Positions 57,595-64,000 of a DNA stretch of 64,000 bases are shown piece after piece (the first letter of the stretch is position 1; each line of letters begins with the position of its first letter). The notes beneath the pieces were generated by a model. It worked only from the letters and a program-made list of their open reading frames with translations, did no database searches and was not told the origin of the DNA. The DNA is taken from the NCBI GenBank assembly GCA_028571685.1, contig CM053141.1, positions 74,447,833 to 74,511,832 on the forward strand, given 5' to 3'. A program made the translations under genes and the position numbers. The stretch is from Heterohyrax brucei. Lineage: Eukaryota > Chordata > Mammalia > Hyracoidea > Procaviidae.

Positions 57595-57914
57595 GTGTGT
57601 ATGTACCATAGTTTAGTTATCCAATCATCTCTTGATGGACATCTAAGTTCTTTTTGCTGTTATAAACAGTGCTGCAATAAACCTAGGCATGTGTCTATTT
57701 TTGTTATGGTTTTTATTTCTCTAGGATATATTCCTAGGCCTGGGATTGCTGAATTGGATGGTATTTCTATGTCCAGCTTTCTGAGGATGTTCCTTGTCCT
57801 TTTCCAAAATGGTTTTACCATTTTGCATTCCCACCAGTGATGCATAACAGTTCTAGTCTCCTGCATAGCCTCTCCAACATTCATTCTTTTCTGTTTTTTT
57901 TTGATTCATACCAG
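57595..57914 (-). pseudogene. L1-h ORF2 C-terminal remnant, with source of the inverted copy
   Basis: The minus frame 57660-57884 encodes VMHHWWECKMVKPFWKRT, RKLDIEIPSNSAIPGLGIYP and similar L1 ORF2 C-terminal blocks. 57840-57914 is the segment that recurs inverted at 56651-56747. The cysteine cluster normally present just upstream is partly missing. Confidence 0.82.
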
Positions 57915-58680
57915 TAATGCCTGTGTGAGATGGTGTCTCATTGTGGTTTTGATTTGCATTTTTCTAATGGCTAGTGAGCACAAATATTTCCTCATGTCTG
58001 TGTTAGTGCTCTGAATGTCTTCTTTGGTGAAGTATCTGTTCATTTCCTCTGCCCTTTTTTAAATTGGATTACCTGTCTTTTTGTTGTAGTCAAAATAAAT
58101 TCTTAACTGATTAAAAATTAGGCATAGAAATAGTAAACCCTAAGAAAAAAATGAAATTAGATAAATAGTATATAATCTTGGAATTGGGAGGAGAAGGATT
58201 CTATAAGGCATAAAACAAAGGACACAAATTACACATTTAAGGATATAAAGATTAGAAAGTTTGGTGTCAGAACATCGTGAACAAAATAGAAATTGGAAAC
58301 AGTGCAAAGTAAATGATAGAAATAAACACTGTTGCTCAATAGAAAAATAATGAAAAGTGTTTTAAAAAAGTGTCCAAGAAATGGAACCAAGAAATGAATC
58401 ACAAAAGGAAAAATATAAATGGTTAGTACATGCAAAAAATATGTTTTAAAAAAGTACGTTAAGCAGTGAAATGCTGTTTTCATTTTTTGTTTTTGGTATC
58501 AAATTATCATTTAAAAATTACGGTATCCAGTGATGGTGACATGTGCCGAACCGGCCTTTTTGTACATAGTTGGAGGAGGGCTAACTGCTGAATCATTTTT
58601 GGATGCCACTTTAATACAATGTACCAAAAGCTGTAATAGCATGCTTTATAGAAACCATCCTAAAGAAATGAGTAGAGGTG

Positions 58681-58809
58681 TGGCTAACTCAGTTGGTAGT
58701 TCCAACCTACTGATTTGCTCCCATAGAGCTCATAGCCTAAGAAACCCTGTGGGGCAGGTCTACTCCATCTTATGCAGCTGCTGTGAGTCAACGTTGACTC
58801 CGTGGCTGT
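58681..58809 (+). mobile_element. AfroSINE fragment
   Basis: 'catagcctaagaaaccctgt', 'ggggcaggtctactccatct' and 'tgagtcaacgttgactccg'. Its 3' end is cut by the LTR-like element. Confidence 0.7.
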
Positions 58810-59916
58810 TGTGAGCACCCAGAGAATATCGGGGGTCGTGAGAGGAAAATAAATAACTAACAAGGCTTGGGGTCAGTAGTAAGCTTTATTTGATCAAACT
58901 ACATATTTACAATTAAGCTGGGGGCCAGGTAGATGCTAGCTCCAGGACACAAAGCACTCTTATTTATGATACTTAAAAACTCTCATGTACATTTATGTTA
59001 GTTAGGAAGTCCAATTTATGTTAGTTAAGACCTGCACAGGTTCCACAGGGAGTGCTCTGTTAGTATGTCAACACACTCACCTCCTTAAAAGCGCGTTTCA
59101 CTAAGGAATGTAAGGATTGGCTGCGCTCTCACCTTTCGGATGTCAGGAGAATTCAAAATAGAATTTTAAGATGATAGGACATCTGGAAGGTGAAGTCAGC
59201 GGGGCCACCACAGGAGGCTCAGACACGAACAGAAGACTGTCACAGTCACTGGAAGCAGGCCGTTTAGATATCAGGAAGATGATAAGGTATCTTGGAGGTA
59301 GGTCTACCAGCAGGGACAGCACAGGAGGCGTAGGCAATAATGGGAAAACAGTCCCAGCCACTGGAACCAACTTTTGAGGATGAAGTGGGTAAGGTCCCAG
59401 GATGAGGTCACAGCACAACAAAGCAGTGGACACGGACTCTCAGGAGGAGGCTGTGCCCCAGGCCTTTGAAGGTGAGGCACAGCAACAGACCCGGGCACAG
59501 ACTCCCTACCCCCCAGGCCTTCGAGGATGAGGCAGAGGAGGTCACAGCAGCAGACAGCAGGCACAGATGCTTGGAGGGAACTGCTGTACCCCAAACCCAG
59601 AGCGCTGGATTTTTCATACAAGTTGTTTGCTTGGTTCTAGTTTGTTATCAGTCAGTCAATAAGTCTTCTGCTACCTGTTGACTTATTTCTGATTGGTTAT
59701 TGTCTTTATCGTCTCTCTGACCATCTGTGGCCATATCTGTCTGGCGGTTATTTTTCAAACTTTTACTTCTTCATCATAACTTTGTTTTTCTCACTTTTAC
59801 TTCTTCACCATGACTTTGTATTTTCTGATCATCTTACTTAGCTCAAGCACAGCCATTTTGTGTTTAATAGCTTAGCCCATTCACAGTTTAGTCAACTTTA
59901 ACTTATGTTTATGACA
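58810..59916 (-). mobile_element. Solo-LTR-like element, about 1.1 kb
   Basis: In minus sense it would begin TGTCATAAACATAAG and end GGGTGCTCACA, giving TG...CA ends. A polyadenylation signal AATAAA (complement of 58892-58897) lies about 85 bp before the end, and CCAAT lies upstream near 59692. This layout suggests U3-R-U5 of an endogenous retrovirus LTR. Short tandem-like blocks (caggcctt...gaggatgaggc) occur at 59455-59545. No target duplication or internal gene is visible. Confidence 0.5.
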
Positions 59917-59944
59917 AGACTCCACTTTACTACATATTCTATTT

Positions 59945-59998
59945 TAGTATATATATATACACACATATACATATATATGTGTTTGTGTGTGTCCATAT
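59945..59998 (+). repeat. (TA)n/(CA)n/(TG)n microsatellite
   Basis: tatatatatacacacatatac followed by tgtgtttgtgtgtgt. Confidence 0.85.
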
Positions 59999-61317
59999 CC
60001 TTGTTTCAATGGCACCCACCAACAACAGGGCCAAGCGTATAAGCTAAGGAATCACCTCTGTCCCAGGGTTCTACCACAGAGTCTTTGTTATTTTTATCTA
60101 GGTGAATTAACTAGAAGTGTAGAAGAGTAACAAGGCCCTGGACAATCTCTAAATTAGTGTGCTCCCCTCCTCTGCTAGCCTCGTGGGGACAAGATGATTC
60201 ACCAGTCTGCTCATCTGATGCCTCATTGAACTTACACGCAGGGAAGAATTCCCCTCACTAACTGTCCCTTGCTGCTCCTCTGTGACTGACATTTCCTGGG
60301 TAAACAACTTGATGGGTTGATACTTTTTGTTTAGCCTGGGGGTGTAGTCTGCCCTCTGCTTGGTCTATGTAATATACTTGGCAGGGGTTATTCAGTTTTA
60401 TTATGAAAATTGAGTGACTTACAGTTCATTGAGGGGGCTGGTCAGTTCATGGTCCTACTGGGAGGGCCATACCTTGAACCTGAAAAGGAGTTTACTTATA
60501 TTAGCAGCCAGTGCCAGAGAGACTTTTTTTTTTTTAAGGGAGGCAAGAAGAGAGAAGTAGAGAGAGAAGAAAAAAAGATATCTCCTAAATGAGCTCTAAC
60601 ACGGGTTAAGGACTGGGACACAAAAGATAGCAAGATACCCGGCAGAGCCTCTGTGACAGGGATGGTGACAACATGCCCAGATGTGGCCCTGTTACCTTGC
60701 TGGCAACAACAGTCCTAGGAGGGGCCCTGTAGCAGAGCTGGCGGTGACTACAGGAAGCTACTGACAGGAATACAGACGAGAGAGCTGAGTAAGCTGCTAC
60801 ACTGGCTACGAGCTGGGCCAGTTAGCAGTGGAGACACTGATGGCAGGGGGGCCAAAGGGCAGAGAGGCCTGCATGACTGAGAGGGGGCCTGTATGGCCAA
60901 GAAGAGGCTATTGTAAAGAGGCTGAGAGGGATATATAATGTTAAGAGGGTAGAGAGAAGTTAAGAGAACTGCCCTGCACTAGAGAAGGGAAGGATATGCT
61001 CTCTGCTTCAGAAAAGCCTTCCAGACCTTGCCTACTTGCTTCCTGATGCTAATACCAAATTGTAGCATGTTAACTTCCTTAATAAACTACTTAACTGTAA
61101 GTATGGTCTGTGAGTTCTGTGTGGCCATTGTAATGAATTCGTGAACTGAGCAGGGAAGTAGAGAGTGCCATAGGTGAATGGCTGGTGTCAGAAGTGGTAA
61201 AGAAGTTAGAGCATTGAATAGAGGTATGTCTGGCTTCTACCTCATATGACCAGCTTCATGTCAACTCTGCTTCTTATCACTAGAGAATCTAGACAACTCC
61301 CTACTTTGTAACACAAT
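59999..61317. other. Unassigned insertion; second LTR-like part at about 60590-61180
   Basis: It lies between two pieces of L1-j, so it is younger than that L1. AATAAA at 61080-61085, then 'atggtctgtgagttctgtgt' and 'ggctggtgtcagaagtggta', look like the end of an LTR and its following region. A purine-rich tract lies at 60537-60585. No coding region is recognised. Confidence 0.4.
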
Positions 61318-61712
61318 ATGCAAGAAGAAATTTCTTACAGCATTTGAACAATAATAGAACACCTAATTAAAAAAAGTATGAATTTATTAAATAAGTTGTA
61401 GTATATTAATGTGAGAGAACTTTATATAGCTATTAAAAATGAAATTTGCCATCTCATAAAAATGCTTATGATAGTTTGCTAACTAACAAAAAGTTTATGA
61501 CATAGCATATACTATGCTATCAATTTTATAAAACACAAAATATGCATATATGTATATGCATGCAAACAAAGAAGATTAGAAGGACGTATATTAGAATGTT
61601 AATAGTTACCTCTGTGTATGAGATTGTGGGTAATTTTTTTCTTCAGACACTTTTGAGGTTTTCCAAATATTCTGCACTTTTGTAATTGGCAAAGGAAAAA
61701 CAATTATAAAGA

Positions 61713-63074
61713 GAAAAATGGAATGGAAATCTAAGGGCTTCATGAATTGGCAGACTTCTGCTTTCAGATTGCAAGCTTACATACAAGTTCTAGAAGAAGA
61801 GAAAAATAGCAGTTATCTAGTACAGCCCAATATTGTAGCAATGCTTGATACTATCACAAAAAATTTAAAGCCTCATGAGATACAAGGCCACTCTTTTGAA
61901 AAGCTATTTTACAATACCATAGTTTCCTACTAATAATAAATCCATTTTGGTATCAATTGGATGACTAATTATCTACCAAAGTTGATAGTACTACAGATTT
62001 TTATCTTATGCAGCCAGGAGGAAACAACTGAGAACAGTTGCCATTCTTCTCCCCCACTGAATTTATCTTAGTGCACGAAAACCCTAACAAACATGATTTA
62101 AAGGCCTCCCATTCTGGGTCCCATTAGCTCTCTATTCCCATTTCCTTCACCATTTTTGGTGACAATCCAAGGCTACCCTTGCAAGTCCATGCTTTCTCAC
62201 CAAATAAAGACAACTCCTTATGGGCTGAGTTTGGCAGTTGGAGCTGTTTTATCAACAGTCTGCTTGAATATCTGCGAAACAATTGAAGCCAACTGCAGTA
62301 TTTCATCAGACCTGTTCCATATCAGTGACTGATGTGCCTCACAGTGGATGATACATCCATAATTCACAATGGCATCTACACTGGAGAGAGAGCATGCTGT
62401 AATCTCAAAATCCTTATTAAGGAGGAAGAGAAATCTTAGAACATATTTAAAACAAGTACAGTTGCCCTCACTGTTACAGTTGGATTTTATCTTTCTGGGG
62501 TGGAAAAAGCTAAATTAGTAACAACAGAAGCTAGGTCCTTCTCCTGCAAGACGGAGGAGAACCACCCCTGGTGATTACTGGCAAATATTTCACTTTGGTG
62601 GAGTAAGCCAAGATGGCTAATCTTGTTTGACTCTGTGTGAGACCTAGAATATCGATATGTAAAAGCACTTAAAGATACACTGTTAAGGTGCAGGACTGTC
62701 CAGAACTGCTCTGAATTAGGAAGGGCTTGAAATATCCACCTCTGAAGAGTTTTTGCTCAACATCCCAGCTCTATAAATACTCCTGAGAGAGCCTAGCTCC
62801 TTGCTAGAATTGGCCCAAGGCCTAAACTCCCCTCTAGGGATACGACCCAGAGGGAAGAGTAGGAAATCATATCTGGGAATTTGCCAAGCTGCTTCCTTGA
62901 TTATTACAACTTTCTCAGGAAAAGTCTATTTTACTGTTGGTTTTTCACTCCCTCTTTTCTCCCTCCCTCCTCCCCTTCCTAACAAAGCAAAAACAAATGC
63001 AACCTTCAAACACAAAAATGAAATGAAAACTTTCCCACTCTCTAGAGTTAGTTACAAGCACTGAGCACACACAA
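61713..63074. other. Unassigned, mostly repeat-free sequence
   Basis: Short open frames (71 residues at 61718-61933, 60 residues at 62124-62306, 87 residues at 62801-63064) are unrecognised. A TATA-like 'ctataaatactcc' is at 62771-62783. A pyrimidine-rich tract is at 62945-62985. Confidence 0.4.
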
Positions 63075-63245
63075 GGAGCCCTTGGATGGTGTCGGCAGTT
63101 AAACACTTTGCTGTTAAACCTAAAGGTTGGCAGTTTGAGTCCTCTTACGGGTGTCTTGGAAGAAAGACCTGGTGATCTATTTCTGAAAGATCATAGCATT
63201 GAAAATCCTAAGGAGCATGGTTCTACTGTGAAATACATGGGCTGT
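63075..63245 (+). mobile_element. AfroSINE (long-body form), 3'-truncated
   Basis: 'gagcccttggatggtgtcgg', 'cctaaaggttggcagtttga', 'aagacctggtgatctatttc' and 'aggagcatggttctactgtg'. The terminal tail is missing. Confidence 0.82.
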
Positions 63246-63414
63246 CTGTGAAATCAGCCAGCCAAGCCAAGTGCCATCAAGTCGGATCTGAAAAGGGCAA
63301 CTAATTTGAGTTTTTTGTGGGGAGGGGCGAGCTGGTGGAAAGAGTATACAGCTTCTTCTTATTGCTAACTTTAAATTCATGTTTTCCCTAGGCTAGCTGG
63401 CAAAACTAAGTTTT

Positions 63415-64000
63415 TTTTTTTTTTAAATAATATGTTCTGCATACCGCTTTGGTCAGTGGTGTTTCGAGTCTTAAAAGCTAGCAGTCTGAAATCTAAGTAG
63501 CATCAGTTGTTCCCTGGCCATCTGGGACACAAGAGAAAGAAGGGCATTAAAGACATGAGGAAAATATGAGCCTAACAAACAGGTGACAGGTGTCATATGA
63601 TCCAGAGACTGTATCAGCAGGAGATCAGAAGAACTAGATGGTGCCTGGCCACCACTGATGACTGCTTTAATGGGGAACACAGTGTAAAGTCCCTGATGTA
63701 GCAGGAGAGAAATGGGTGTGCAGAACTAGAACCCTATTAAAAGACCATGTCTGATACTCTTGTCAGACTGGAAGATCTGTTGAAGACATGGTCCCCAGGA
63801 TCTCTCTTAGCCCAGAGCTGAAACCAGTACAGAAGCCAATTCTTCTGTACTGGCTGGACCAGGCTGTAAGGTATAGAGTAATGCTAGAGAAGAATATGCT
63901 TCTTGACTTAAATAGATACATGAGGTTGCCTGAGCAGCTCCTCTCTAGAGGCAAGATGAGAGAGTGGAGGGGGATAGGAGTTGGTGGAATGGGTACAGGA
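63415..64000 (+). mobile_element. Afrotherian L1 3' UTR, running off the window
   Basis: 'agatggtgcctggccaccac', 'acatggtccccaggatctct' and 'tagaggcaagatgagagagt' are the sense version of the L1 3' UTR seen reversed in L1-a (10953-11600). The poly(A) end lies beyond the window. It starts after a T run at 63411-63424. Confidence 0.75.

Larger units (their letters stand above)
56456..58085 (-). mobile_element. L1-h: 5'-truncated afrotherian L1, about 1.6 kb
   Basis: It starts with a T run (56459-56469), continues with a 3' UTR related to L1-a, and includes the ORF2 C-terminus in antisense up to about 58085. It has an odd internal insertion at 56651-56747. Flanking sequence (aaagtaaatta on the left, aaaataaattc on the right) could be a decayed target duplication. 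Confidence 0.75.
55049..61712 (+). mobile_element. L1-j: ancient L1 split into at least four pieces by later insertions
   Basis: Pieces in order along ORF2: 55049-55555, 56091-56455, 58086-58680 and 61318-61712 (last ORF2 part and 3' UTR, ending 'gcacttttgtaattggcaaagg'). Junctions are occupied by L1-g, L1-h and the AfroSINE/LTR block. The pieces keep correct L1 order and orientation, which supports one original element. No open frame survives. Confidence 0.62.

Noticed and set aside
1-64000. CRISPR arrays, bacterial operons, insertion sequences or a phage
   Set aside because: No regularly spaced repeats, no ribosome binding sites or compact coding, and the repeat content is plainly mammalian.

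Overview
The window is nuclear DNA from a placental mammal, almost certainly an afrotherian and most likely elephant-like. Three signs point there: about 18 tRNA-headed SINEs of the AfroSINE type, many RTE-clade LINEs, and L1s with a 3' UTR style I associate with Afrotheria. Shared mammalian fossils (MIR, L2, MaLR/MLT1 LTRs, old L1M) are also present. I recognise no host protein-coding gene, rRNA, functional tRNA or CRISPR array. Nearly every substantial open frame is a decayed transposon gene or the antisense shadow of one. There was no database access, so family names rest on recognition by eye and most boundaries are good to about 5-30 bp.

Layout. 1-10 kb: two MaLR LTRs, an RTE copy (RTE-A) split by a mariner transposon, an old L1 and AfroSINEs. 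10.9-25.3 kb: a nested stack. L1-a (minus) carries a nearly full-length RTE (RTE-B, plus). It is followed by a long old L1 (L1-b, minus), into which a younger 3.1 kb L1 (L1-c) inserted with a clear 13 bp target duplication. 25-37 kb: a tRNA-Gly-like SINE built from both ends of the RTE, a twin-primed inverted RTE (RTE-C), AfroSINEs, MIR, L2, RTE-D, an old LTR and some sequence without recognisable repeats. 37-46.1 kb: two head-to-head L1s, young L1-d (minus) and older L1-e (plus). 46-51.4 kb: a repeat-poor 1.3 kb stretch, an L2, a small RTE fragment (RTE-E) and L1-f, which has its 5' part but no 3' part and whose 5' UTR contains a large inverted repeat. 52-64 kb: AfroSINEs, an old L1 split by an RTE (RTE-F), a MIR, then an ancient plus-strand L1 (L1-j) spread over 6.7 kb and broken by two L1s, an AfroSINE and a solo-LTR-like element. 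The window ends inside another L1 3' UTR.

How the parts relate. The RTE LINEs encode (now broken) AP-like endonuclease and reverse transcriptase. The AfroSINEs carry the RTE 3' end, and apparently a piece of the RTE 5' region, so they probably moved with RTE enzymes. All autonomous elements seen here look dead: L1-d has frameshifts, a stop and FAND in place of FADD; L1-c is truncated with two stops; RTE-B has YADK in place of YADD.

Most unusual structures: (1) an inverted repeat of two 183 bp arms in the L1-f 5' UTR; (2) a roughly 75 bp segment of L1-h re-inserted in inverted orientation 1.1 kb away with an expanded A run; (3) SINEs assembled from RTE 5' and 3' ends; (4) a roughly 415 bp spacer between ORF1 and ORF2 in these L1s.
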